Notes: generated from the sequence alone by a model not told the origin. A stretch of DNA of 64,000 nt from Theobroma cacao (GCF_000208745.1 NC_030852.1:17087706-17151705), one strand, 5' to 3'. Counted from the first letter of the stretch, positions 35,096 through 48,501 are shown. Numbers and translations: made by a program.

Positions 35096-35379
35096 TATTA
35101 TTATCATCTATGATTACTTTTAATCCTGAAATTAATTTTTAATTCATAAATCCTCTCTACAAAATTATTATCTACCAACCAACCATAGCTTTTAATTCTT
35201 GAATAAATAGTACATTGGAGTTTTATAAGTAATTCCAAAAAAAAATCTTCAAGGAAAAGAAGGGAAAATCATTTTCTTAATGAAAAAAAAATTGTAACGT
35301 GAAGGAATAGAAAGTCTAGAATAAATACATATAGGCCCAGAATCCAAATCAGGAAAGCTCACGGTCACAGACATCAGCA

Positions 35380-36035
35380 GCTGATAGGCACGTGCGATGT
35401 GGGGCCCATAGATAACTACTGTAACCGTGTGACATCAGCAGGGCAGAAAACATGGAGAGATCTGTGCTGTGTCTCTGTCATGGACGCTTCTCCCCTGGTA
35501 GCCTGGGCCCCACTCTCCCGTGCTAATGCTTATCTGTATCTCTCTCTCCCCATTACAAGAGAACAAAAACTTTTTGTTTTTACAAAAAGAAAGAAATGGA
35601 AATTAAAAATAAAAAAAACTACACCTTCCTATTTGTTAATATCTGTGGTGGGACCCATTTGTTTTTGACCTGATCATCAGCCAATAAAAATAACAGATCA
35701 GGTGCCACGTAGCCGGAAAACGTCCACGTCGGGGTGGGGCCCGGAACAGTGGAGATTCCGTCGAGGGGTTTGTTTGGGTTGGCTTTGGTGGACGCTGTCT
35801 TTGGACTTGGACGGCGATGCTTTGCTTGCTGGTTATGTTTTTCGAGGGGTTGGAATGGGAACGTTTCATCAGGACCGTAAACGTGGGTGGCATCGGTTGA
35901 AGCCCCACCGATATGGGTTTAGGATGGTCGGCAGGAAATCTTTGGAAAAAGACAAAAAGCCCCTCATGCTTCGAGAAACATGGACACCTGGACTGGAAAT
36001 CATTGGCTCTCACCGTAATTGCCGTAAAGGGTAAG
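35380..36035. other. GC-rich island with ACGT and TGGGCC/GGGCCC elements; possible orphan promoter or first exon
   Basis: It stands out from the AT-rich surroundings. It holds a G-box CACGTG (35389-35394), further ACGT cores (CCACGTAG, CCACGTC, AACGTGG) and several GGGCCC/TGGGCC site-II-like elements. Open frames of 110 and 125 codons overlap on opposite strands, but both begin with GTG and match nothing I know. A good 5' splice site, AAAGGGTAAGT, lies at about 36025-36035. This could be the promoter and first exon of an unannotated or non-coding transcript, or a relic. Confidence 0.35.
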
Positions 36036-38687
36036 TCACAAGGAGAGGCAAGAAAATATCAGCTCTACTATAGTCCATAACTTCACCCTTTTATATTAGA
36101 TTGTTCATTCATTGGCTTTGCATACACCTCACCCCACGCCTACCCTCCCATGACCTTTTGAATTGTTCAGAGCATGAACTTATCACACTGCATTTGATCT
36201 CCGATGACGTCTTTACAAGTTTTAAAACTAACAGCAAAGACCATGATAAGCTATAAATAAGTTGCTTCAGTAGCGTTGAAACCCTATTCACCTTGTCATT
36301 ATCATCAACCACGTCATGCACATGTTTGCCTATACCATGCTTTAAGAGCAAGTCATATTAAATTACTTGTCTATGGGGACTTATTTTCTTCCCACACATC
36401 ATATAAACGTTGAAAACATATATATTTGAACTTATTTAATTCGTAATTTTGCGGGAAAAAAAAAAGAAAAAGAAAGTTAAACTGAAATGTCACTTTCGAC
36501 GGAAGATGAAAGAAAGAAGAAACAAATTTGGCCCTGTGTAGCTCAACTATTGAGTAGAAGAAAATATATATATATATATATAATTGAATAAAACGATTCC
36601 GAAGTTAATTTGCTATATAATATATGGTTTCTTGTTGGTGATATATATAGAATGCCAATATGACTTCACCAGACCAATTTGTTGGCATTCTGATCGTGGC
36701 TACGTCATTCTTTCATGGACTAAATTTTCCTTGCATCCATGGGAATCCTATATCTTAATCGACTAGGAAAGTATACTGCTTCACTTTTACCATGTAGGGT
36801 TGAAAACTAGAGCTCGCCAATTGTGAGCAATATTTTTAGTAAAGGGTTTCAGAAGATGTGTTCAAACATGAAAATTAAAGAGTATAGACCTTCAAGGAAG
36901 AAAACACAGCGAATGTAGGTTAACACCTTTAAAGAAAAGAAAATAAAATAAATAAAATATAACCTTTCTTTGTATACTACAAAATTTTAAATTCGATAAA
37001 TTTTATACGAAAAGAGTCAAAACATTATTACAAGTTAATTAGTGGGAACCAACTATGCTATTAGCCTGCATTTCTACTTATTGCAATTGCATAATTAACT
37101 TATACCATTATTTTAGGTGATGTCGACGATTACCTTGCATTTTTTTTCTTAGGTTTTTGACTATTTTAAACCAACACCAAGGAGCTTTATTAAAGTGGGT
37201 GGGTACAATCTCAAATTATTAGTCAATAATAAACAGTGTCATGTATTATACATTGTCTTTTCAGAGCTTGCTTGAACAAATGTAAGCTTGAATGAGTTTG
37301 CCTTCATATGGCTAAGATCAAAGTCTCCCAAAGGATAAGTGAAAAAAAATCAGCATCAATATGAACCATCCATTTTGATATGAGGTTACCTTCCAATTTT
37401 GATTAATGGGGCCACTAAGAAAATGTTGATTGGGAGATATAATCTTTAATCATTAATTTCATTTTTATAGGCATTTCTCTATGATAATTTCATCACCAAA
37501 ACTACCCCTTCTATGATTCCTCTTCTTTGAATTTACTTATTTTCTTTAAGAAGTAAGTCTTACTATTTCATACATATGCTTTCTTCGATTGTCCTACCTA
37601 TCCTACGTTAGCTTGAGGATGCATTTCTTGAAGGAGGAATGTGGCTCTCAGGTAATGTCTAGCGTACATCAGACTGTTGAGAGATTCTGAATTGAGCATG
37701 TTTGAATTAGTCTCATTTTGATCATTTCTATTACACTTGAAAAGATAGTTTTGTTAATGTGGTTTCAGGGCAAAAAAACAAGCTACATTTCATTTTTTGC
37801 AGATTTATCTGGCAGAAGAACAGTGAATCTAAACATCACAAACCAACAAATTGAATATAAAATGCAAAGCCAATTATGAAATTTTATGTGGTAGTTTTAA
37901 CCTTTCACATGGAGTGCTTCCTCAATAGTTCATCCAATAATGCAAAATAAATAAAATTCCCAAAACTCCCTTTGCGAAGCCAATCCCAAGGCTAAAATCA
38001 TTGAAATGTCGACCGCAAGTAAAGCAACAAACTGTTCTGCAACATTAAGGCACCTCATCATGAAAGCAACTCAAACTGTAGAGGAAGAATTGATACAAGA
38101 AATATTATGTCATCAAAGCATCTTGTAATGCAGATAATGCATTCATAGGCATTTTAACATACGGAAGACAACTCGTTAAGGTTTCAATAAGATAATGAAA
38201 ATTCAAAACCAACTGTTCATTTTGATCTTAGCTCTTTGAATTGTGGTTTCCAAATGATCATATGCCACAGCAGAAAAATGACAGAATGGGATGTATTCTT
38301 AACAAAGGTTCTGGTGAGAGACTTTACGCCGATAATCCCCACCCAGCATCAGGTCTGCATTCTCTCACAGTTTAAAGCATTAAATGAAATTGCAACCAAA
38401 ACAATGGATTATGGTAGCATTTCCAACAACCCTTCTCAGACAGATGTTATTTAATTACATTCCGGGTGAAGTAAAGCAAAACCTTTCATTGAACTCTAAG
38501 AACCCCATCAAAAACAAGATTACAGAGAGGGGCAGAAAAACACCACCAATTTTTCCAACTACAACCAAAACCCACCGCCAATACACATTTGGATTGGGGT
38601 GCCATTGATTGGTTTTTTATTGCTTATTTATAGTTTACTACTACAAGAAAGATCATATATATACCAGAACTGGATTATAGATATAAC
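36036..38687. other. Spacer between GC island and HAT5
   Basis: No gene recognised. It has an (AT)n run at about 36565-36582. The right end contains the HAT5 3' UTR (minus strand). Open stretches at 38236-38608 show no domain. Confidence 0.5.
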
Positions 38688-40123
38688 TCAGTAAGCCCAA
38701 GACCAAAAGGCATGATCTTCAACAGGGAATCCAAAATTACACGAACTTGCAGGCGGGTCGGAGTACTCGTCATCTTCAAGTTTTGGGAAGATATATGAAG
38801 GGGGATGTAACAGGCCCTTGCTCAAGTTATCTTCCTCGTCTTGTGATAGATCAGACTGGTCTGGCTCGAAAGGATAAGATGAATCAGCAGCCTCCAAGAG
38901 TGAAGAATGAACCCCATCAGTGTAATGTGGGCTGTCTGAATCAAATATATCACTTTTGGCGGAACTGATATCTTCCTGTTTACAGGCCACAACTGAAACC
39001 TTAGACTCTTCACCCTCGGAAGCCGTTTCAGCAACAACAAGCTTTTGCGGTGGTTCTTGTGACAATTTGTTTACATCAGACAATTCTGAGTTCCCCTTCT
39101 CTTTCTCTTTCACAAGCAACTTATCTGTGAGCTGAAGAACCTGGAAAAGAAAAACGAAAAATAAACAGAGCAAAATTCATTAGAAAGGAATTTATCAGCT
39201 TTGATGAAGAAAACAGAGATTTCGAGACATCGGTTTTATTTTTTATGTGCAAAAATTTCAAGGTAACAACAGTTCGTCCATCAAAGATTAACATCAAGGA
39301 GGGCTCAAGATCACTTAAATGTCGAAATTAAACAACCTTAAACATTGAACGTGTAGAATTGTATCGAGGTCAAAGGGACAAAGCTAATTACCTCTTCTTT
39401 CAGTTTATCTTTCTCCTTGAGGAGATTATCATAGTCAGCCTTGAGGCTGTTATAGCTGGCTTGCAACGCTTCATAGTCTTTCTCCAGCTGCTTTGTCTTC
39501 CACCGAGCCCGGCGGTTTTGGAACCATATCGCAATTTGCCGGGGCTGCAAGCCAAGGTCTTTAGCCAGCTGAACTTTCCTTTCAGGTTCAAGCTTGTTCT
39601 CGACCTCGAAACTTTTTTCTAGAAACTGGACTTGGTCAACACTGAGCCGTCTCTTCTTTTCAGGTTGATGAAAATACTCATCTAAATCCTCATCTCCATT
39701 CTCTTCTTGATCAAACGTCCTAAAAAATGATCTGTTTGCAATGTTTGCTCGATGAACATCTTCAAAGCTCACCATCGACCTTCTACCTGAAACTGAAGGA
39801 AGTCGCATCAAAAGTTAGAAATCCTTCAATGTCTTTTCAGCTACATTGATTAGTCAGTGGCCAATTGACAACTTGCATAATTTTTCTTCTATTATTTTCA
39901 ATCAAAGTTGCAAAATTTGTCACATAAAATTTTAAAAAGAAACCCAGAGTGATAAAAGGATGGAGAGAATACCAAGAAAAGAAGATGGAGAAGATCCTGG
40001 AATGAAAAGGGGATCAAGAGGCTCAGAAGAGGATGGAACCCTTTGACTTTGAAGCAAAACAGAGAGGTTATTAGAACCACCAGCACTACTAGTATTACTA
40101 GGATAGACCCTCCCACCCGCCAT
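38688..40123 (-). CDS. HAT5: Homeodomain-leucine zipper class I transcription factor, HAT5/ATHB-1 type
   Basis: Exons on the minus strand: 40123-39973, 39786-39392, 39140-38688, totalling 999 nt and 332 aa. It begins [10 protein letters not shown]. The acidic stretch [20 protein letters not shown] precedes the homeodomain (about 94-150), which carries [14 protein letters not shown] in helix 3. The leucine zipper follows directly (about 151-190). The tail is acidic and ends FWSWAY, like the aromatic C-terminal activation motif of ATHB-1. Class I HD-Zips bind the pseudopalindrome CAATNATTG as dimers in the nucleus; ATHB-1 acts in leaf and hypocotyl growth. The exon 2 acceptor is duplicated 6 nt apart (CAG-TTTCAG), so two isoforms differing by two residues are possible. 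The leader holds an upstream ORF (40336-40256), which also fits ATHB-1. Confidence 0.93.
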
Positions 40124-40255
40124 GAAATTTTCAAGCTAAAGGATCAATCTTGTTTGCTCAAGATATCATCTTCAACATCATCAGACGATTAAAAAAAAAA
40201 AAGCCACCCAGGTTTTTGGTTTCTTCGTTTTAAAGAATACAAAATTCTTTACTTC

Positions 40256-40336
40256 TTAAGGCTTGTGGCGAAAGAAGCTGGTGATGATGATCTCTGTGAT
40301 ATGGGATGTGTGGGAACAGCGGCAGCTCACACCCAT
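40256..40336 (-). promoter_or_regulatory. Upstream ORF in the HAT5 leader (CPuORF33-like, 26 aa)
   Basis: On the minus strand an ATG at 40336-40334 with G at +4 opens 26 codons (start MGVSCRCSHTSHITE, end FFRHKP) and stops at 40258-40256, 132 nt before the HAT5 start. Arabidopsis ATHB1 is known to carry a conserved peptide uORF (CPuORF33) that lowers translation of the main frame. I recognise this as the likely counterpart from its position and length; I cannot verify the peptide match. A TATA box at 40487-40492 places it inside the mRNA. Confidence 0.65.
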
Positions 40337-40486
40337 CACTCAGAAGAAGTAAAAATTTTCTTGAGCTTTGGCAGAGCAAAGTGAAAGGTGGCTGAGGAGC
40401 AACGGGAGGAGGAAGAAGCAATGGACAAACAGGCAAAGAGAAAGAAACGGAAAGATTCTTTTTCTTGAGGTGTTGAGCTTGATGGG

Positions 40487-40492
40487 TTTATA
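40487..40492 (-). promoter_or_regulatory. HAT5: TATA box of HAT5
   Basis: TATAAA on the minus strand, within CATATAAACC. It lies about 150 nt upstream of the uORF start and 364 nt upstream of the main start. Confidence 0.5.
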
Positions 40493-40583
40493 TGAAGTCC
40501 GGCATATGCAGTTTCTTTGGGTATGGTGTGCTTGGAGTTACTTTGATGCCCTTGCTTTCGCTTTGTTGATAGATTTTTTTTTT

Positions 40584-40598
40584 NNNNNNNNNNNNNNN
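40584..40598. other. Assembly gap (15 N)
   Basis: A run of N after a poly-T stretch, in the HAT5 promoter region. Confidence 0.99.
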
Positions 40599-42440
40599 TG
40601 GGAGTGGTGTGGTTCTTTTTCCTTCTTTTCAGTTTTTTTATTTTTCTTTACCTTTATTGCTTTACTTTGCAAGCAAAAAAAAAAAAAACCCCACAATTAA
40701 CTTGGTCTGAATCAAGTGAGTTGAATGAGAAGTATTCTACTATTCATTCATTTCATTCCTAAGTTACTTGCGAGGGCTTAGGCAGGGGGCACAAAGCCAA
40801 CTCGAAACTCTGAGTCTTGAAGAGTAACTCAAGTCATACATTTGATGTTAAAATACTAAAATTAATTCCAAACTATGAAATTAATCTTCACACTCAACGA
40901 ACAAAAAAAGGAGAGAGAGAAAGATGGTTGATAGGATATGTTTATTTGGCGACATTGTATAGGAGATAATTAAGCTACTAATTGCAGTAACTTGAAACTG
41001 CATAACAAAGAGCGGTCCATTTTCCATTTTATCGGAACTACATTCAAAAAAGTAGTCTTGCTAATCAAAGATGCCTGTACTGTACAAGGGTATAGTTAAA
41101 GCCAGTTGTGGTGCGATGATTTTGGGTTGTGCTCCTTAGGGCCTTTGTTTGATTGTGTAAGGAAGTAGGGTTTGTTGATTTTATGATTATTTGATTAGAT
41201 ACGATCCGACTAGGCAGTTGTTTTTTCTTTCTCATACGCACATAAGAGCAGCAGGAGGTTGCTTTGCCCACCACCGTTTTACAGTAAAGTTTGTCAGTAA
41301 TCCATGCAATAAAATTATTACTTATGCCTTTAAAAAGCAAAAAAAAGAAAAAAAGAAAAAGAGACAGATGCATGTAACAAATCAATCATCAATTCTCTGC
41401 ACTGTGTTCATACTCAAGCAGATAAAGAGCACCAATCTATGACTTATATCACACATTGGAACATTCCTAATCATTATGTATGAAAACATTTTTTTGATAC
41501 AAAAATGTAGTTACAATAAACAAAAACACAGTTAAAACCTTATATCAAAATGCCAAAAAATTAGTTGCTTTTAATAATTAACAATTTTTTAAGAGGTACA
41601 TGAAAATGATAAGTTTGTGAGATTTTTCACATGTTTCAAATGAAAGTAAGATGATCAATAAATGCATGGAAAGCTACTAATTATGGCATACACATGCGCG
41701 TGCATGTTTTCAAGGAGTATCAAGACAAAGAATAATTAATTCAACAAATCTTTGACAGTTATACCAAGATCGTTTTTGACAGTTATGTGAAGATCATTTT
41801 TAAGGAGAATAAATTTGAATTTTTAAACTAAATCGGTCGCATGTCTTGAATCTTGGTTTCAACACAATTTCTTTTTTCAAATTAAATCCTTTTTTAATAA
41901 ATAAGTTGTTTATAATTTAGCACTTGAAATTCATAAGATTTGTCAATATCATGTGTGTATTTGTATAGATGAGAGAGAGAAAGATAAGGATTGCGATGCC
42001 ACAAGTATAAACCTTCTATAACCCTTATTAATTAGTAAGAGTCATTTGATGCTAGTGTAAAGCCCTTGAAACTAAAACTGCTTTGGTAGTAAAGCAAAAT
42101 GCTTAGAATGAATAAATTCTTTACACCCAAGGCCATCACTTTTTCTTTGTAAAGTAGTACACATTATTCTTACTTTGCTACAATAGTATCTCCTAGTTTA
42201 GAATGCCACCAAAACTTAAGAACAGCAACTTGACATTACTTTTTCTATTTTTCAAGTTTGAAACAACACATGGAATTCATATGTAAATATAGGAAAAGCA
42301 ATAGGGATTGATTAGAATCTTAGTCTAATTAGTTGCTTACAAAAATATGTCAAAAAAATTTAACATAGAAATGTAGAAAATGATAAGGAATCTTATAAAT
42401 TAGGAGTAGTAAAGTTTTTTGGGGGGGTAATCTTGTAAAT
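40599..42440. other. HAT5 upstream spacer
   Basis: AT-rich, no gene recognised. Any distal HAT5 promoter elements would lie here. Confidence 0.5.
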
Positions 42441-42775
42441 GGAGGGTATAAAATAGGTTCAAAATGGAAGCGTATATGACAACGAGGCATGCACAGAAAA
42501 GAATCGAGTCCAATCAGTCGCTTTCGAACGCGGAGTGGCAGAGCTCGAAATTTAAGAGGCGACTCAGGGTTTGCACGGAGGGCTCACCCAACCCCCCTGG
42601 CTCTGGTCCAGGTCAGCCCCACCACCCACGCTGCTCGGTTTCCCACACGTTTGCCTTACATTGGCCCACGTCAGTGTGACTTTTGTCTTGGTCCCACACC
42701 CCCTTGTCTTCTACGTGTATCGGCATTTCTATTTTCCAATTGCTCTCCTCTCGGGATCCCCCTTCCTTTTAAAAG
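42441..42775. other. Second GC-rich island with ACGT elements
   Basis: A GC-rich stretch in AT-rich DNA with CCCACGTCAG (about 42664-42673), TACGTGTA and a GGCCCAC element. It resembles the 35.4-36.0 kb island in composition. The open frames crossing it (up to 127 codons) match nothing I know. Confidence 0.35.
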
Positions 42776-45700
42776 AATAATAATAATCTTCCTAAAATTC
42801 GGATTGGATCATTTTTTTATTTCTTTTATAAAAAATATTAAAGGTAAAACACATGAATTTTTTAAATTTTAGTCGTAAATTTATTAATATTCAAAATAAA
42901 TAATTTTTTTTTAAAAAATATCTTTTACTAAATATAAAAATTTCATTGTTAATTTATTATTAATATTTTTTATTAATTGAATGATGTGGTAATATTTTTT
43001 AAATAATTTTATTTTTTATTAATTTAAAAAACTATTATATTATATAAATTATAATTTTTTTATTTAAAAAAATTTTTCTCTCTTATTCAAAAAAAAATTC
43101 TCTTTTACCCTACGTCTTGTCGATTTAGGGACCTAATCGAGAAGCGTTTGATCTGGCCAGATCAGGCTTCTCTAGATTTAGGGAGAATGGATATCACGCT
43201 CCCCTTAAGGAGATTTGGCAGGATCTAATCTCCTACAACCAAATCTAGCTTCAAGGTGATTGGCCGATATAAAGGAGTGCTATTGACTAACATAAAAGAA
43301 AGGAGAATAGTAAAAAAGATTTGAGAATGGAGAAAGATATTTTAGACGTTGTTACTATCATTTACATATATATTTGGAATGGACTTTTTCATTTCAAATA
43401 TTAATAAATCGATGTGGAATTATAATTAAAAATTAAAAAAGATCTAAGTAGTCTCCCTAAAAATAAAATTATCAATTAAACACATCTTAAACAATTATTT
43501 TATTATAAAAAATGTCACTTCTCCATTCCAAATTGAAAATCTATCTTATTATTTGCAGATATTTTAAACAAATATCTACTTGTCTGAAATCTAAAACACT
43601 TCTTTTGTACTATTTTTCATTGAAACACTGACTTTAAACAAGAACTTTTAGTTTTCACGTCATTTTCAAGTACAAAATTTATAAAGTGAGGGACAAATAT
43701 CACATTCGTAAAAACTTTATACAATTCGAAGAATGAACATTTAATCTGAAAGGAAATGATAAATAACTTTAACAACGGAATAGATACTTTCAAAATTTTA
43801 ATAATATTTTTAACGTTAACAGGTATTTTAAGTTTTGACTAACACACCCGAAGATAAATTTAAAATTTTAAAATAAAATTTCACTTTAAAAACTCCCAAG
43901 AGTGAGTCGGAAATGAATATAATCCAATTCTCTTGTTATTACTTACTTAATAATATATTTTGTTTTTCACATTCCATCTCAAATCAATCATGGTGGAGTA
44001 GATACTATTGCTATATAGACATGAGTTGTTTTGCATAGTTAGTGATTATGTGCCTACTTTTATCCAAAGCAAGGAGTTTGTTGTTGCATGAATTCTCAAG
44101 TTGAACATACATAGTAGCAGTGGGGATAGATACATGAAAACTCAAACATATCCTAAGCAAGTTCACTGAAACTAAGAAAGGACAAAAAGTGGCTTATCTA
44201 AATTGCCTGGCTTATCAATTGTACCAATACCATGAGCTAAAAAGATGATTAAACCACCAAAAGCAAAGCTGAGAGTCTAAAGCTTAAATGCATGCACACA
44301 GTTCTTGTCAGCTCCCTTTCTCCTTTGATGGAAACTTGCCTCTAATGAAAGACATTAAAAATGGAACTTATCACTGACACTCTTTCATAAACCAATCAAT
44401 CGAAAAGCACTTCAAATGCAGATTCAATGCATCATGTGGGATATTTTAATGTTTATTCTTCTTTATAATACTAAGAAATGGAGCATCTGCTCCATGGAGA
44501 AAAATGGGCCTGCCACGATTTTTCTGGCTCTCTTGTGCTTCACCAAGTGGCACCAATGGTCCCCAACTTTCATGCCTGCGAAAAGCCCAAAACTACCCCC
44601 TTTTAGGAACTTACTCAAATCAGATTTATTCAAAAGAGATTAAACAAGGATTCAGCTCCCCTGGCTTCACACCCATCCTTCTGTTGGCTAAGTAATTAAG
44701 CATCACCATTTCTTTTTCACCAAAAGGGAAACAATAATTCACATGTATTTATGCATTCGAATTTTACCATGTTTTGTCTACATTATCATCGATCATATAC
44801 TTTAATTTGACAATCAAACAAGTTAGCAAACCTAATGAATTAAACCAGGACAGTAAAGTGTCTAGGTTAAGACTTTTGGAGGTCCTACTTTCCTTTTTTT
44901 TTGAATGAATTGAAGGTCCTAATTTCTCAAGCCTCCTTTCCAGGTGCAAAACCATGTCCTATGTTACAGGGACTTTTCTCTGTTTTCTAATAGATACTCG
45001 TTTGCCACTTCGTGAACACTTGACTATTTATACAGGCATGACATTTTAATCATCAAAATTAATGTAAAAAATTGTCAAAAACATAACGTACTTGTGTCCA
45101 CACCATTTCCTCAACTTCATGTAACATAAATCATATCTTTTATTGACATATTATGTTAACTTTAATTTGATTTTTATTTTGAAATGACAAAATCATTTAT
45201 CAAATTTGCTATAATAAGCTTTATTTTGAATTTAAGATTCCTCATAAACTTAAGAAACTATACAAAATATTAAAATACTTAATGAAATTCAGTTAATGCA
45301 CTTTTCAAGTTTTTAAGGTCATATTAAAATAGAAAAAATAGTTCTTGAACGAAGAATGTCCAAATTTTCAATGCAACAACTACAAGAATTGACCCTTTCG
45401 AGATAGAAGCAAAAAGAACCTCAACCAAAGTTACAAAGATCAATCCTAAAGGTTAAGAGATCTATCCATATTGGACAAAAAACTAAAAGTTCTTTGATCT
45501 CACCATGTGAGGGGATCGATCCCCCTTTCATAGATTTTTGAATTTCAAGTGAAAGGATCGATCTCAATGCATCTGTCAATGATAATTGTTGATGTATTTT
45601 CAAAATTAAAGATTTTGTTACATAATGAAAAGCTATTTTAGCTTAAAAGTTATATCACATAAAGTAACATAATGTGACTATTAGATCGTAGATAAGTTTT

Positions 45701-46693
45701 CATGTGAATAATTGTCTTTTGATAAAATGACATTCAAAGGTTATGAGACAAATTGAAAAGATACCATAACTCAAAAGTTTTAATATGAAAAGTTATTGTT
45801 TTAAATTATAACTCAAAGATTATATTTAATGGAATGAATTGTTATTCTTTCGTAAGGTGATTATTGAAACAATACCTTTATCCAAAGGTTGTATCTTGCA
45901 AAATGTAAAGATATCTTTTAGACAAAGAGATGCCTTAATAAAAAGGTTATGTCCTTGAAGAAGAGACACTTGTAAATCTATATAAAAGGCTTGTTGCCAA
46001 CCATTTTGATCATCAAATCAAAAACAAAATAAAAGCAGAAAAATCAAGGGCAAGAAAAGTATTGTGTTTTGTTAACATAAACACTTAAGTTCTGATCAAC
46101 TGCAAAAGAGTCTTAATTCCTTATAATCTACTTACCATAGAAAGTAAGCTCTAAGGCTGAACAATTTTGTAAATTCTCGAGTGTATCAAACGGTCTACTC
46201 TTTGTAAAGTGCAAGATGAAGTTAGATGTTGGCTTCATTGTATCCCTAGAGCTATTTGCATTATTCTTCTTTGCATATTGAGCGGTGAGGGCGGAATAAG
46301 TCTTAAAAATAACATCTATTGAAAGGCTCGCATTAAAGTCAATTTTATCAATTCCTTAAATTCCATTTAAACTCCATTTGCACCAACAATAATGAAGGCA
46401 AAATTTCTGCAAAACAACGGCTCTTTTGTTAATTAATGTTATGCAACAGATTCATTAAAATTTACAAACATAAATACACCATCTTTGGGTCATCTTTGTA
46501 GTAGAATAAGGAACAAAACAAGATAAAAGTTGAGAGCATATGCTTTTCTTATTCTTCTAAGTTTTTCAAAACATTTGAGCTTTCATTTATATTCTATTGC
46601 AATCATCCTTGATATTGTCTTGTACTCATTAAGTAAAATCTACTTATTAAAAGTTTTCTTGGCTTGTATAGTTTATCAAACACTCAAATCCTT
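42776..46693. other. AT-rich spacer with repeat debris
   Basis: No gene recognised. A short GC-rich patch at about 43110-43265 contains GATCTGGCCAGATC and related GATCT motifs like those inside the element at 48502-49588. It may be a relic of the same family. Confidence 0.45.
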
Positions 46694-46694
46694 G

Positions 46695-48270
46695 AGGTTA
46701 CATTTGATTGGTGGAATAGATATGAATGGAATAGAATAAAGTAGAAATAAAATAGAATAGTTATTACGTAATTTGGTACAATGAATGAAATAAGATTGAA
46801 ATAATTATTATGACTTATTGTTGTATTTAGTTCATAAAAATAATTTTGGAATAAGAAAGGAATAGAGGATAAAAAAATAAAAATACCCTTGATCATAATA
46901 TATGATTATTTATTTTTATTTTATTTTATTTGTAAATATTAATAATTAATAATTTATTAAATAATATTAATTTAAATATGAATATTTTATTTATAATTTA
47001 ATCATTAATATTTTATTTAATTTAAATATTATCATTATTAATTTTTTATTTTATTTTATTTTTTAAATATTAATAATTGATCATTTATTTAAAATATTAA
47101 TAATATAAATTTAAATATTAATATTTTATTTATAATTTAACCATTATTATTTTAAAATATTAATATTTTATTAAATTTAAATATTACTATGATTAATTTT
47201 TATTTTATTTTATTTTTTAACTATAAATAATTGATAATTTATTTAAAATATTAATAATTGATAATTTAAATATTAATATTTTATTTAATTTAGTCATTAA
47301 TATTTTAAAATACTAATATTTTATTTAATTTAAATATTATTATGATCAATTTCTTTATTTTATTTTATTTTCAAATTTTAATAATAGTTAAGTAAAATAT
47401 TAATATTTTATTTAGTTTAAATATTATTATGATTAATTATTTTATTATATTTTTTAAATACTAATTATTGATAATTTATTTAAAATATTAATAATTGATC
47501 ATTTAAATATTAATATTTTATTTAATTTAAATATTATTATGATAATTTTTATTTTATTTTATTTTAAAATATTAATAATTGATAATTTAAATATTAATAT
47601 TTTGTTTATAATTTAATCATTAATATTTTAAAATANNNNNNNNNNNNNNNNNNNNNNNNNNNNNNNNNNNNNNNNNNNNNNNNNNNNNNNNNNNNNNNNN
47701 NNNNNNNNNNNNNNNNNNNNNNNNNNNNNNNNNNNNNNAATATTTTATTTATAATTTAAATGTTATTATGCTTATTTATTTTTAATTTATTTTATTTTTA
47801 AACATTAATAATTGATCATTTAAATATTAATATTTTATTGATAATTTAATCATTAATATTTTAAAATATTAATATTTTATTGATAATTTAATCATTAAAA
47901 TTTTAAAATATTAATATTTTATTTTTAACTTAATATTAATATTTTAAAATATTAATATTTTATTTTTAACTTAATATTAATATTTTAAAATATTAATATT
48001 TTATTAGAAGTTGGATTGAAGGGAGAGGAGGAGGAGAGAGAAAAAAATACTTTATATAAATAGAGTTGTAATTTTTTAAGCTTGTAGGAGGTAGTTTGGT
48101 CTTTATAATTTTTTGAGTTTATCATAGGGAGGATGGTATTAGTTATTCCTTAGTTTTAAAAGATTTTGGAGAATAGTCATTCCACAAGAATGGCTATTCC
48201 TTGAGTTATTTCACAACCAAATAAAGGAACCAAAGTTCCTTAAGATGTCATTTCCCCAATCAAACATACT
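46695..48270. mobile_element. MITE-like DNA transposon with an internal AT-rich tandem array
   Basis: The ends are imperfect inverted repeats: ACATTTGATTGG near 46700 against the complement of CCAATCAAACAT near 48266. Subterminal GGAATAGAATA and GAATGGCTATTCC phrases match the element at 48502-49588. The interior (about 46900-48005) is an irregular AT-rich array of phrases such as ATTAATATTTTATTTAAT and TTTTATTTTATTTT, broken by an assembly gap. It has no transposase. The exact borders and target duplication are uncertain. Confidence 0.5.
47636..47738. other. Assembly gap (103 N) in AT-rich tandem array
   Basis: A run of N within repetitive AT-rich sequence, so the array length is unknown. 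Confidence 0.99.
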
Positions 48271-48501
48271 ATGAGAGATAAGGAAATATACCTTCACCTT
48301 CAAAACATATTATTAGAGGTTCTTTGTAATTCTGAAAAGAGAGGAAGGTTATCTTAACTTTGAAAAGGTAATGTCAGAAGTTTTATTGAAACTTTGAAAG
48401 AAGAGAGGTTATATCTTAGTTTTTAAAAAGTTAATTATTGATTGAAATTTGATATTGGATTAAACTTCTTAACAAGTTAAGGAAGGAGATATAGGCACTA
48501 A

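Noticed and set aside
35636..36034. 110- and 125-codon frames on opposite strands
   Set aside because: Both begin at GTG, overlap each other in GC-rich DNA and show no domain.
40230..40436. 68-codon frame in the HAT5 leader
   Set aside because: It starts at TTG and has no ATG. The ATG frame at 40336-40256 is the better uORF.
48011..48025. 15-nt match to miR159 (TTGGATTGAAGGGAG)
   Set aside because: No star strand or foldback nearby, and it lies in transposon sequence next to AT-rich repeat.
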